Of a stretch of 25,459 bases of DNA, positions 1 to 7,556 are shown piece after piece. Each line of letters opens with the position of its first letter. Within the stretch, counting starts at the first letter, position 1. The notes under the pieces were generated by a model. It saw nothing but the letters and a program-made list of their open reading frames with translations. It was not told where the DNA came from and did no database searches. The position numbers and the translations under genes were made by a program. Source of the stretch: a virus; the IMG/VR virus record IMGVR_UViG_3300020182_000169, positions 1 through 25,459 of that record; one strand, written 5' to 3'.

Positions 1-1
1 A

Positions 2-1108
2 ACTAGTAGATGCGGTTCGTGTGACAGTACAGGTTATCTTTTTATGGATGATAATAAGGTGGTTGGGGGACTGAAGTTTCAAGCACCATCAAAGAAGTGG
101 GTATCTGCTAACGGATTTGCTACAGGCAAAGACAAACTGGAATACCTTGAGGGTATAGCTAGACAACGTGGCATGGATGCTGCGGTACTATTCTTACAAC
201 GAGTACGTAGACTTTCTGCAGTCGACACCTATCTATCCAGTTTTGTAGAGGGCATCCGTACTCATGTAAAACCTGATGGCAAGTTGCATGTACGACTGCT
301 ACAGCACCGCACTGCAACAGGTAGACTATCTGGTGCTGACCCTAATATGCAGAACATGCCACGTGGTGGTACGTTTCCTGTTAAGAAAGTATTCAAGTCC
401 CGTTGGGATAACGGTAAGATTATGGAAGCCGACTTTGCCCAGCTAGAGTTTCGGGTTGCTGCATATTTATCACAAGACATGACAGCAATTGACGAAGTAG
501 CTACAGGCTTTGATGTACACAGCTACACTGCACAGGTTATCTCTGATGCAGGTCAGCCTACGTCACGTCAAGATGCCAAGGCCCACACATTTGCTCCTTT
601 GTACGGTGCCAGTGGATTCGGTCGTACAGAGGCAGAGGCTGCGTACTATGCACAGTTCACTAAGAAGTACAGTGGCATTGCCAGATGGCACAAAGAGTTA
701 GCCAGTGAGGCTCTCAGTACAGGTAAGATACGTACACCATCTGGTCGTGAGTTCTCCTTTCCCGGCGTATCACGTAAGGCAAATGGCACTGTTACATTTT
801 TCACACAGATCAAAAACTTTCCTGTGCAATCCTTTGCAACAGCAGACATCGTACCAATATCTCTGATATACATTGATAAGTTATTAGAGGCTAACAAGTT
901 ACATAGCTGTATAGTCAACACAGTACACGATTCAATTGTGATTGACGTACATCCAGCAGAAGAGGAAAAAGTACTGCGAGTAATAACAGCAGCCAATGAC
1001 AAGCTGCTACAAATTGTCAATAAAAAGTGGGGCTTAGACTTCAACGTCCCACTATTACTTGAGGCGAAGATAGGGCCAAATTGGCTTGACACAAAAGATG
1101 TAGCATGA
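2..1108 (+). CDS. polA: DNA polymerase family A (partial, 5' end outside window)
   Basis: This is the C-terminal polymerase domain of the phage replicative DNA polymerase, which extends primed DNA from dNTPs. The frame is open to the window edge, and the first Met (base 44) sits inside the thumb/palm region, so the gene starts upstream. Counting from that Met, motif A is seen with catalytic D130 (DFAQLEFR). Motif B runs from R175 through K179 and F183 to Y187-G188. Motif C is VHDS with catalytic D296, where Pol I and T7 polymerase have VHDE. F183 aligns with E. coli Pol I F762, the wild-type Phe state. A CGSC pair lies just before the first Met and could be a small metal-binding insert. The exonuclease domain, if any, is not in view. 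An ssDNA-binding-like gene follows after 38 bases. Confidence 0.95.
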   Translation, partial: TSRCGSCDSTGYLFMDDNKVVGGLKFQAPSKKWVSANGFATGKDKLEYLEGIARQRGMDAAVLFLQRVRRLSAVDTYLSSFVEGIRTHVKPDGKLHVRLLQHRTATGRLSGADPNMQNMPRGGTFPVKKVFKSRWDNGKIMEADFAQLEFRVAAYLSQDMTAIDEVATGFDVHSYTAQVISDAGQPTSRQDAKAHTFAPLYGASGFGRTEAEAAYYAQFTKKYSGIARWHKELASEALSTGKIRTPSGREFSFPGVSRKANGTVTFFTQIKNFPVQSFATADIVPISLIYIDKLLEANKLHSCIVNTVHDSIVIDVHPAEEEKVLRVITAANDKLLQIVNKKWGLDFNVPLLLEAKIGPNWLDTKDVA

Positions 1109-1146
1109 TATAACTACAGTTCTTGAAAAATCATAGGAGATTATAA

Positions 1147-2040
1147 ATGACACAAGTAGCAACTATTAACACTGATAACTACGCAGCAATGGCAGAAGCA
1201 ATGGGCATGTCCACAGATGCTGGGCCAAAGAAAGCACAGTCAAGTACACTTGCACGGTTGCGTATCAACCACTCACCTATCATGGGTGAAGCACAGGTGA
1301 ACGGCAAGTCTGTAAAGATGGAAGTAGTACCGGGTGGTACATACAAATTGGAAATCCCAGATGGCCCTACATACTACTCTACTAACGTTACTATCCGTCC
1401 GTTCGTACAACGGTTTATGTACAAACGTTTCATCATGGCGTCAGGCGACACACCTAATCGTTACGTCAAGACACTCATGGCTAACGATCTAAACAGTGAC
1501 CTCAAAGACAATGACGGTGGCTTCAACTGTGGCAAACCAGCTGGCTGGATTGAAGACTTCAAAGCATTGCCAGAGAAGACACAAGAGTTGATCCGTCAGA
1601 TCAAACGTGTTCGTGTCATGTTTGGTACAGTAGAGATGCTTGATGTCATGGATGCACAAGGTAACCCTGTAGACTTGGAACCTCAAGCATTCATCTGGGA
1701 AATTGAGAACCGTGATGCATTCAAGACTGCAGGTGGTATCTTCTCTAAGCTGAGTCGTATGCGCCGACTGCCAGTGCAACACAACATCAAGTCTGGCACA
1801 GAGGAACGTGCATTGCCTAACGGTAATGTATTCTACTTGCCTACTATGGAACTTGACATGAGTGAAACACTAGACGTTTCGGATGCAGCACAAGAGACCT
1901 TTGCAAACTTCTTAGCTTGGGTGGAGAACTACAATGAGTACATCAAGGGTGCATGGCAAGAGAAGGCTTACAAGAATGATGACACGGATACGGATACAGT
2001 AGAAGCATTCGTGGACATTGACGAAGAGGACTTCGTATAA
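1147..2040 (+). CDS. Putative single-stranded DNA-binding protein
   Basis: A 297-residue protein placed between DNA polymerase and a recombination-type exonuclease. The C-terminal 20 or so residues are strongly acidic (Asp/Glu/Thr-rich) and end in Asp-Phe-Val. This is the layout of SSB and T7 gp2.5 proteins, whose acidic tail with a terminal aromatic residue contacts replisome partners. The body is rich in beta-prone stretches and basic or aromatic residues, with several Arg/Lys-Tyr/Phe clusters near residues 80-105, as expected of an OB-like fold. I cannot show homology to a named SSB family; the call rests on tail, position and size. The start is supported by AGGAG at 1135-1139. The stop shares a base with the next start (TAATG), suggesting coupling to the exonuclease. 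Confidence 0.6.
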   Translation: MTQVATINTDNYAAMAEAMGMSTDAGPKKAQSSTLARLRINHSPIMGEAQVNGKSVKMEVVPGGTYKLEIPDGPTYYSTNVTIRPFVQRFMYKRFIMASGDTPNRYVKTLMANDLNSDLKDNDGGFNCGKPAGWIEDFKALPEKTQELIRQIKRVRVMFGTVEMLDVMDAQGNPVDLEPQAFIWEIENRDAFKTAGGIFSKLSRMRRLPVQHNIKSGTEERALPNGNVFYLPTMELDMSETLDVSDAAQETFANFLAWVENYNEYIKGAWQEKAYKNDDTDTDTVEAFVDIDEEDFV

Positions 2041-2891
2041 TGAATCATCCCGGCGAACTGGCACTACACCAGTACATGACAGATGCAGTCAACGGCAAGT
2101 CTACCATGAAGGATGAAACAATCCAACAGGTGGCTACAGAGATTGCAGATGCATTGAAACGTCAGTTTGGTAGTGGTAAGTCTCGTGGCGAGTTTAGAAT
2201 CAGGATGTCCAATGTTGGGCGTCCTACTTGCCAACTGTGGTTTGAGAAGAACAGACCAGAGACTGCACTACCTAAACCGACAACCTTCATCATGAACATG
2301 ATGCTAGGTGACATAGTAGAGGCCGTATTCAAAGGACTACTCACAGAAGCAGGGGTAAAATTTGAAGACACCGATCATGTTACTTTGGACGTAGGTGACA
2401 GTGCAGAAACAAAAGTCAACGGCAGCTACGATCTGATTGTCAATGGGGCTGTCGATGATGTGAAGTCAGCATCAGACTGGTCTTACCGTAACAAGTTTGA
2501 ATCCTTCGATGCCCTTGCAAAGGGAGATGGTTTCGGATATGTAGGACAACTTGCAGGTTATGCCAAGGCTTCTGGAAAACGTGCAGGTGGTTGGTGGGTA
2601 GTGAACAAAGCCAATGGTGAGTTCAAGTATGTACCTGCTGACAATCTTGATATGGATGAAGAGTTAGACAAGATCAAGAATACAGTCGAGACAGTAAACA
2701 AAAATGTATTCAAACGTTGCTTCTCCCCTGTACCTGAATACTTTAGGGGAAAGCCGACTGGCAATACAGTACTAAATGACGGATGTAAATTCTGTGATTA
2801 TCGACAGGCATGTTGGCCCACTATGGTAGAGGAACCAGCACGTATGTCAAAAGCAAAAGACCCTAAGATGGTCTCATATATAGAGGAGTGA
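2040..2891 (+). CDS. Cas4/RecB-like PD-(D/E)XK exonuclease with 4Fe-4S cysteines
   Basis: A 283-residue nuclease of the PD-(D/E)XK superfamily. The active site is visible as D131, then D140-V141-K142, with the Q170-L-x-x-Y motif typical of RecB-type nucleases. Four cysteines lie as in Cas4 and AddB: C64 upstream of the core, then C249-x2-C252-x5-C258 at the C-terminus. In those families this set holds a 4Fe-4S cluster that staples the ends of the domain. The likely role is 5' or 3' end resection during phage recombination or degradation of host DNA, working beside the ssDNA-binding-like protein and endonuclease I. It could equally be annotated simply as phage exonuclease; whether the cluster forms is inferred. 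Confidence 0.85.
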   Translation: MNHPGELALHQYMTDAVNGKSTMKDETIQQVATEIADALKRQFGSGKSRGEFRIRMSNVGRPTCQLWFEKNRPETALPKPTTFIMNMMLGDIVEAVFKGLLTEAGVKFEDTDHVTLDVGDSAETKVNGSYDLIVNGAVDDVKSASDWSYRNKFESFDALAKGDGFGYVGQLAGYAKASGKRAGGWWVVNKANGEFKYVPADNLDMDEELDKIKNTVETVNKNVFKRCFSPVPEYFRGKPTGNTVLNDGCKFCDYRQACWPTMVEEPARMSKAKDPKMVSYIEE

Positions 2892-2893
2892 AT

Positions 2894-3103
2894 ATGCTAG
2901 GTGATGATGAAATTAAACAGATGCAGGAAGAGATTGATCTTCTAGAGGCACAGTTGAAGGAACGTAGGCATGACTTACACAAAGCACGTTATGCAAATCT
3001 GCGTAAAGCAGTACAAGCCCGTAAGGATGCAGAAGAAGAAGTCATGGCAGAGCTAAGTAAGCTAGGCGTCAAAAGCTTTAGAGGTATCTGGGGCTTCCCA
3101 TGA
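2894..3103 (+). CDS. Small coiled-coil protein, function unknown
   Basis: A 69-residue protein not recognised as any family. Residues of about 5-55 are rich in Glu, Lys, Gln, Leu and Ala in a heptad-like pattern and should form one long helix or coiled coil; the last 15 residues (GVKSFRGIWGFP) are hydrophobic. An upstream GTG at 2888 is in frame, but GAGGAG at 2883-2888 is spaced correctly for the ATG at 2894, which I chose. The stop overlaps the endonuclease I start as ATGA, so the two are probably translated together. A helper of nuclease or polymerase is possible from position only. Confidence 0.8.
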   Translation: MLGDDEIKQMQEEIDLLEAQLKERRHDLHKARYANLRKAVQARKDAEEEVMAELSKLGVKSFRGIWGFP

Positions 3104-3552
3104 ACGGCAAGCAGTTCCGTGCTGCTATGAAGCATGGGTATAGGAGTGGGCTAGAAATCAAAGTCAAAGATTACTTGAAAGAACACAAAGTAAAGTTCAA
3201 GTATGAAGCCATTAAGATTGAATGGGAAGACTTGATGTACCGCACCTATACCCCTGACTTTGTATTGCCTAATGGGTTAATCATAGAAGTAAAAGGGTTG
3301 TTTACAGCTAGTGATAGACGTAAGCATCTTGCTATTAAAAAGCAACACCCAAGCTTAGACATACGGTTTGTGTTTGAAAGCAGCAAACGTAAGCTAAGTA
3401 AGGGTGCCAAAAGTACATATGCTACATGGTGTGAAAAGAATAAATTTCTATATGCCGATAGGATTGTACCGGAAGATTGGCTAAAAGAAAAAGGTATTGA
3501 CAACCACCCCGACTTGGTGGTATTCCCTAATGAGAAAATAAAAAGGAGTTAG
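3100..3552 (+). CDS. Endonuclease I (T7 gp3-like Holliday junction resolvase)
   Basis: A 150-residue structure-specific endonuclease, the same length as T7 gp3 (149 aa). It cuts branched DNA such as four-way junctions and helps break host DNA for nucleotide recycling. The match to T7 endonuclease I is recognisable along the whole chain: RSGLE with E19, YTPDF with D53, and E63-V-K65-G. These align with the T7 catalytic set E20, D55, E65 and K67. Further shared blocks are DRRKHL, QHP-LDIR-VF and EKNKFLYAD. No active-site residue is missing. Its start overlaps the preceding stop (ATGA). Confidence 0.96.
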   Translation: MNGKQFRAAMKHGYRSGLEIKVKDYLKEHKVKFKYEAIKIEWEDLMYRTYTPDFVLPNGLIIEVKGLFTASDRRKHLAIKKQHPSLDIRFVFESSKRKLSKGAKSTYATWCEKNKFLYADRIVPEDWLKEKGIDNHPDLVVFPNEKIKRS

Positions 3553-3553
3553 C

Positions 3554-3895
3554 ATGGACAACAATGAAAAAACACTTATAGACTTTGACTCAAACGATTT
3601 CGTAATCCGTATTTCACCCCACGTCATGGAAGACAATTCTTGGTCTGGAGATATTGATGTAGGGGTACTAACCACAGATGACAATACACTAAACAGATCC
3701 GACTTCGATCACTTGTCCATGTTAGCTGACATGTTAGTAGCATCCATACCTTTGATGGAGAGGGATGCAGCTTTCCGTAGCAAGCTATTTGACTTGATCA
3801 ATACAGAGATGAATGCTACACCCACAGAAACAACTAGTGTACCAGAAAAGTATGTATCACTAGATGATAACGTGGTTAAAGTAAAGTTTCACTAG
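3554..3895 (+). CDS. Conserved-looking phage protein, function unknown
   Basis: A 113-residue acidic soluble protein. The N-terminal half (residues 8-45) alternates hydrophobic and polar residues like a beta-sheet (FVIRISPHV, GDIDVGVL). The middle (48-85) is helical with a Met/Leu-rich face, and the tail is Thr/Pro-rich, then basic at the end. The start is supported by AAAGGAG at 3542-3548. Proteins of this layout are common among small DNA-metabolism-region genes of marine phages, but I know no function. It lies between endonuclease I and the RNR group. Confidence 0.85.
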   Translation: MDNNEKTLIDFDSNDFVIRISPHVMEDNSWSGDIDVGVLTTDDNTLNRSDFDHLSMLADMLVASIPLMERDAAFRSKLFDLINTEMNATPTETTSVPEKYVSLDDNVVKVKFH

Positions 3896-3918
3896 TAGGA
3901 GAATACGAATGGAAGAAT

Positions 3919-4080
3919 ATGATAGTTAAAGTATTTTTGACATTAGAAGTATTAGAAGATGAATACCCTGTACCTGTAGACGGTATCATCGACACAGAGA
4001 TAGAAGATAAACTACAGGATTTCATCCATGATGTGGATGGCATGGAAATTAAAAATATAAAAATACTGACACAGGAGTGA
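3919..4080 (+). CDS. Short hypothetical protein (53 aa) upstream of RNR
   Basis: A 53-residue reading frame filling the only gap of the left block. It runs from an ATG at 3919 to a TGA that overlaps the RNR ribosome site. The product is acidic, with a beta-like start (MIVKVFLTLEV), a Pro-rich turn (EYPVPVDG), an Asp/Glu-rich helix (residues 27-40) and a closing strand (MEIKNIKIL). That order looks like a folded alpha/beta miniprotein rather than random sequence. The closest ribosome site (AGGAG, 3897-3901) is better spaced for the out-of-frame ATG at 3909, which gives only six codons before a stop. GGAAGA at 3911-3916 could serve this start. No family recognised. Confidence 0.65.
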   Translation: MIVKVFLTLEVLEDEYPVPVDGIIDTEIEDKLQDFIHDVDGMEIKNIKILTQE

Positions 4081-4082
4081 CT

Positions 4083-5996
4083 ATGAATAATTATTTACCT
4101 ACAGACTACCAAGCATTTATCCACACATCTAGGTATGCTCGTTGGCTAGAAGAAGAAAACCGCCGTGAAGGTTGGGGAGAAACAGTAAACCGTTACATGG
4201 ATAATATTGTGACGCCCTTACTGTCAGAGGAAAAAGACTGGAAGGTATACGAAGATATTCGTGATGCTGTTACCTCGTTGCAGATCATGCCTTCTATGAG
4301 AGCTATGATGACAGCTGGTCCAGCCGCAGCACGGGACAATACATGTATGTATAATTGCTCGTACCTTCATGTAGATCATCCTCATGCATTCGATGAAGCA
4401 ATGTTTATCCTATTGTGTGGGACAGGAGTTGGCTTTAGTGTTGAACGGCAGTTCGTAAGTAAGCTTCCAGAGGTTCCACCTTTGTTTGACAGTGAGACAA
4501 CCATTGTCGTAAAGGATAGCAAAGAGGGCTGGGCTAAATCATATCGGCAGCTGCTTGCACTATTGTGGGCTGGTGAGATTCCTAAATGGGATGTCAGTAA
4601 GGTACGTCCAGCAGGTGCACGGTTGAAGACATTCGGTGGACGTGCTAGTGGTCCCGGCCCTCTGGTTGATCTGTTTAACTTCACAGTACAGACATTCAAG
4701 GCAGCACAAGGACGCAAGCTGTCCTCTATTGAGTGCCATGACTTGATGTGCTTTATCGGTCAGATTGTTGTGGTTGGTGGTGTACGCCGCAGTGCTATGA
4801 TTTCATTGAGTAATCTTAGTGATGATCGTATGCGACATGCTAAGTCTGGTCAGTGGTGGAATGAAGCATCGTATCGTGCACTAGCAAATAACAGTGTGTC
4901 ATACACAGAGAAGCCAGACATGGAGACATTCATGCGTGAGTGGCTATCATTAGTAGAGAGTAAATCGGGAGAACGTGGTGTATTCAATCGTCAAGCAAGT
5001 AAAAAGCAAGCTGAAAAGTATGGTCGGCGTGATCCGAACCATGACTTTGGAACAAATCCTTGTTCTGAAATTATCCTTCGATCTGGTCAGGTATGCAACC
5101 TCACAGAAGTTGTTGTCCGTGCTACGGATACCCTTGAAACTCTGGCGGAAAAGGTTCGACTCGCAACCATTCTGGGTACGATACAATCTACCTACACCAA
5201 GTTCCCCTACCTGCGAAAGATGTGGCAACGAAATACAGAAGAAGAACGCCTGTTGGGTGTGTCACTCACAGGGGTAATGGACAACCCACTTATGACACTA
5301 AAGAATAAGGGATTAGATGAAACACTTTCACACCTTCGTAAGGTGGCTGTCGATACTAATGCTGAGTGGGCTGATCGCCTTGGTATCAATGTTAGTACTG
5401 CTATTAGTTGCAATAAACCTTCTGGTACTGTATCACAATTGGTCGATTCAGCCTCCGGTATACACGCCAGACACAACGATTATTACGTCCGAACCGTTAG
5501 AGGAGACAACAACGATCCCCTAACAGAGATGATGAAAGATCAAGGCATCCCTGCCGAACCTTGCGTGTTTAATCCTGAGACTACTACGGTGTTCAGCTTC
5601 CCTGTGCAGTCACCACCGAATGCCGTGACACGTAATGACATGTCAGCAATCGAACAGCTGGAGACATGGCTTGCTTATCAACGTCACTGGTGCGAACACA
5701 AACCATCGGTGACTTGCACAGTTCGTGACACCGAATGGATGGCTGTGGGTGCATTTGTGTATGAACACTTTGACGAGATGTCAGGTGTGTCATTCTTACC
5801 ACACTCAGACCATACTTACCAGCAAGCACCTTATCAGGATTGCAATAAAGAGGAGTATGAGGCATTACTAAGTAAGATGCCTGAGAAGATTGATTGGTCT
5901 AAGCTGAGTAGCTACGAAAAAGAAGATAGCACAAGCTCTAGCCAAGCATTTGCATGTACTGGTGACTCATGCGAAATCGTAGACATCGGAGCATAG
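4083..5996 (+). CDS. nrdJ: Class II (adenosylcobalamin-dependent) ribonucleoside-triphosphate reductase
   Basis: A 637-residue monomeric-type class II RNR that makes dNTPs for phage replication, using vitamin B12 to generate the radical. By alignment with the Lactobacillus leichmannii enzyme, C327 (in NPCSEI) is the thiyl radical cysteine. C338 lies 11 residues later, as C419 does after C408, and probably pairs with C92 (in YNCSY). The C-terminal swing-arm pair is C625-x4-C630, the same spacing as C731/C736. GTGVGF near residues 115-120 and KPSGTVS in the second half fit the barrel core. It is about 100 residues shorter than the Lactobacillus enzyme. An in-frame GTG at 4077 exists, but AGGAG at 4073-4077 points to the ATG at 4083. 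A glutaredoxin lies downstream. Confidence 0.95.
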   Translation: MNNYLPTDYQAFIHTSRYARWLEEENRREGWGETVNRYMDNIVTPLLSEEKDWKVYEDIRDAVTSLQIMPSMRAMMTAGPAAARDNTCMYNCSYLHVDHPHAFDEAMFILLCGTGVGFSVERQFVSKLPEVPPLFDSETTIVVKDSKEGWAKSYRQLLALLWAGEIPKWDVSKVRPAGARLKTFGGRASGPGPLVDLFNFTVQTFKAAQGRKLSSIECHDLMCFIGQIVVVGGVRRSAMISLSNLSDDRMRHAKSGQWWNEASYRALANNSVSYTEKPDMETFMREWLSLVESKSGERGVFNRQASKKQAEKYGRRDPNHDFGTNPCSEIILRSGQVCNLTEVVVRATDTLETLAEKVRLATILGTIQSTYTKFPYLRKMWQRNTEEERLLGVSLTGVMDNPLMTLKNKGLDETLSHLRKVAVDTNAEWADRLGINVSTAISCNKPSGTVSQLVDSASGIHARHNDYYVRTVRGDNNDPLTEMMKDQGIPAEPCVFNPETTTVFSFPVQSPPNAVTRNDMSAIEQLETWLAYQRHWCEHKPSVTCTVRDTEWMAVGAFVYEHFDEMSGVSFLPHSDHTYQQAPYQDCNKEEYEALLSKMPEKIDWSKLSSYEKEDSTSSSQAFACTGDSCEIVDIGA

Positions 5997-6169
5997 GCAC
6001 TGTAGCATCGCCCTGTGTAAAGGTCTGTCGCATTAACAACGATAGATACTGCACAGGGTGTATGCGAACCATTGACGAGATAAGAGAGTGGCCTATTATG
6101 TCAGAGGAAGAACAAAAGAAACTATTACTTGTAATACAGGAGAGACTAAATGTGGACGGTGATAAGTAG
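5969..6169 (+). CDS. DUF1289-like four-cysteine protein
   Basis: A 66-residue protein with the DUF1289 pattern: SPC-x3-C (C16, C20), then C28-x2-C31, followed by a DEI-x-x-W segment and a helix beginning MSEEEQ. The four cysteines suggest a small zinc or iron-sulphur site; the biochemical role of the family is not known to me. It overlaps the end of the RNR gene by 28 bases in another frame, and its own end overlaps the glutaredoxin start, so the three are probably co-translated. The ATG at 5969 has only a weak ribosome site, so the exact start is uncertain, but the cysteine core lies well inside. Confidence 0.82.
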   Translation: MRNRRHRSIGTVASPCVKVCRINNDRYCTGCMRTIDEIREWPIMSEEEQKKLLLVIQERLNVDGDK

Positions 6170-6386
6170 AGACCAGTGTAACTTCTGTGACTTGGCTAAG
6201 GCAATGTTACAAAGTTGTAACTTGTCTTATGTAGAGTACAACATACAATCACCCAGTAGCAAGTGGGTTCTAACCTTACTGAAAAAGGGTAGCATAACTA
6301 CTGTACCCCAGATATTCCAACCAGACGGAACACTGCTAGGTGGCTACACGGAATTAAAAGAGTTCATAATTAAAAACTATTCATAA
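6150..6386 (+). CDS. Glutaredoxin
   Basis: A 78-residue glutaredoxin. The redox motif is C10-N-F-C13 instead of the usual CPYC. TVPQIF carries the cis-proline and GGYTEL the glutathione-binding turn. The length is normal for the family. It probably reduces the C-terminal cysteine pair of the RNR two genes upstream, recycling the enzyme during dNTP synthesis; that pairing is inferred from the neighbourhood. AGGAG at 6138-6142 supports the start, which lies inside the end of the DUF1289 gene. Confidence 0.92.
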   Translation: MWTVISRDQCNFCDLAKAMLQSCNLSYVEYNIQSPSSKWVLTLLKKGSITTVPQIFQPDGTLLGGYTELKEFIIKNYS

Positions 6387-6399
6387 CTAGGAGATTACA

Positions 6400-6840
6400 A
6401 TGATCAAACATCCTTTTAACAAATCTTGGTACGATCAATTTGACGGGGTAGCTAAGAAAACTTTAGCTCAACACCTGCTCAATAAAGGTCATGATGTAAA
6501 TGACGTTAAGGAAGACTACAATGTAGACGTAGTGTCCACTAAAAACGACTACACATACTTCAATGAGGCAGAAGTCAAACGGGCATGGAAGGGTGACTGG
6601 CCTACCGATTGGGCAGAGATCCGTATACCTGAACGCAAGAAACGTTTGGTAGAAATGTATAAAGAAAAGAATGGAGTGCTAAACTTCTACATATTCCGCA
6701 ATGATCTGAAGCAAGTATTCCGTATCAAAGATACATCTCTTACAGAGGATCGACTTAAAGAAGCAAAGGGACGTTACATCCGTGCAGGTGAGAAGTTCTT
6801 TCACATTCCATATACAGAGGCGGAACTTATTAACCTATGA
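6400..6840 (+). CDS. Unknown protein with possible PD-(D/E)XK-like core
   Basis: A 146-residue protein. Residues 12-30 form a helix (AKKTLAQHLLNKGH), then an acidic strand with D43, then a strand ending in E58-V59-K60, followed by W63 and a basic PERKKR segment. The order helix, Asp strand, E-x-K strand is that of restriction-endonuclease-like folds, so it may be a small nuclease or a dead relative that binds DNA. This is a motif-level suggestion only. The C-terminal third is strand-rich and basic. The start has AGGAG at 6389-6393. The stop overlaps the PhoH start (ATGA). Confidence 0.85.
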   Translation: MIKHPFNKSWYDQFDGVAKKTLAQHLLNKGHDVNDVKEDYNVDVVSTKNDYTYFNEAEVKRAWKGDWPTDWAEIRIPERKKRLVEMYKEKNGVLNFYIFRNDLKQVFRIKDTSLTEDRLKEAKGRYIRAGEKFFHIPYTEAELINL

Positions 6841-7556
6841 TACATGTAGATGAAATGGAGCCACCACAAAAACCCATCAAGTCACGTAGGAAAACTAATT
6901 ACAAAGGAGCATCTGCAAAAAAGACATCAGGCTTTGTGCCAAAGACAAGCAACCAACGTGTGCTGTGGGACAGCATGAAAACACATGATCAGGTGTTTGT
7001 CCTTGGTCCTGCGGGTACAGGTAAGACATACGTAACTGCTACATATGCTGCCGATCTGTACACTACAAAAGAGATTGACAGGATCGTCATCACTCGCCCT
7101 CACGTGGCTGTAGGTAGAGAGCTAGGGTTTTTAAAAGGAGACCTGCATGAGAAAACTATGCCGTGGGCATTGCCTGTACTAGACGTTTTAGAGAAACACT
7201 TAGGAAAAGGAACTGTAGAAACCGCCATCAAGAATGGTAACATTGAAATGGCACCACTTGCTTTGATGCGAGGAAGAAGCTTTGATAGTTCCTTCATCAT
7301 TGTAGACGAGACACAGAACATAACACTACACGAATTGAAAATGCTATTGACACGAGTGGGTGAAGGTAGTACCATTGTGCTGAATGGCGACATACAACAG
7401 AGTGATCTCAAGGAAGCTGACGGATTGAGTAGGGTAGTCCACTTAGCTAAGAAGTATATGCTTCCTGTCCCTATCGTTGAGTTTACGGTAGATGATATTA
7501 TTCGTAGTGACATATGTGCTGAGTGGGTAAAAGTTTTTATGAAGGAGAATCTATAA
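6837..7556 (+). CDS. phoH: PhoH-like ATPase
   Basis: A 239-residue P-loop ATPase of the PhoH family, widespread in marine phages. Walker A is GPAGTGKT at residues 57-64 and Walker B is FIIVDETQN at 153-161. ITRPHV and the later NGDIQQSD block are also typical. PhoH proteins have been linked to phosphate stress and to RNA metabolism, but the phage role is unsettled. The first 40 residues are basic and probably disordered. It overlaps its upstream neighbour (ATGA) and shares a base with the next start (TAATG), so it belongs to one translational chain. Confidence 0.93.
   Translation: MIHVDEMEPPQKPIKSRRKTNYKGASAKKTSGFVPKTSNQRVLWDSMKTHDQVFVLGPAGTGKTYVTATYAADLYTTKEIDRIVITRPHVAVGRELGFLKGDLHEKTMPWALPVLDVLEKHLGKGTVETAIKNGNIEMAPLALMRGRSFDSSFIIVDETQNITLHELKMLLTRVGEGSTIVLNGDIQQSDLKEADGLSRVVHLAKKYMLPVPIVEFTVDDIIRSDICAEWVKVFMKENL

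Noticed and set aside
646-1092. 148-residue open frame on the - strand inside the polymerase gene
   Set aside because: It is opposite clear polymerase motifs, has no ribosome site and reads as Ser/Thr/Cys-rich shadow sequence.
2040-2891. A CRISPR adaptation gene (cas4) as part of a CRISPR system
   Set aside because: No repeats, cas1 or cas2 are seen, and its neighbours are replication and recombination genes, so the cysteines only show fold relationship.
4975-5277. + strand frame ending in a CERCGN and CWVC segment inside RNR, resembling a zinc finger
   Set aside because: It overlaps the catalytic core of RNR in another frame and lacks a ribosome site; the cysteine pairs arise from shifted codons.
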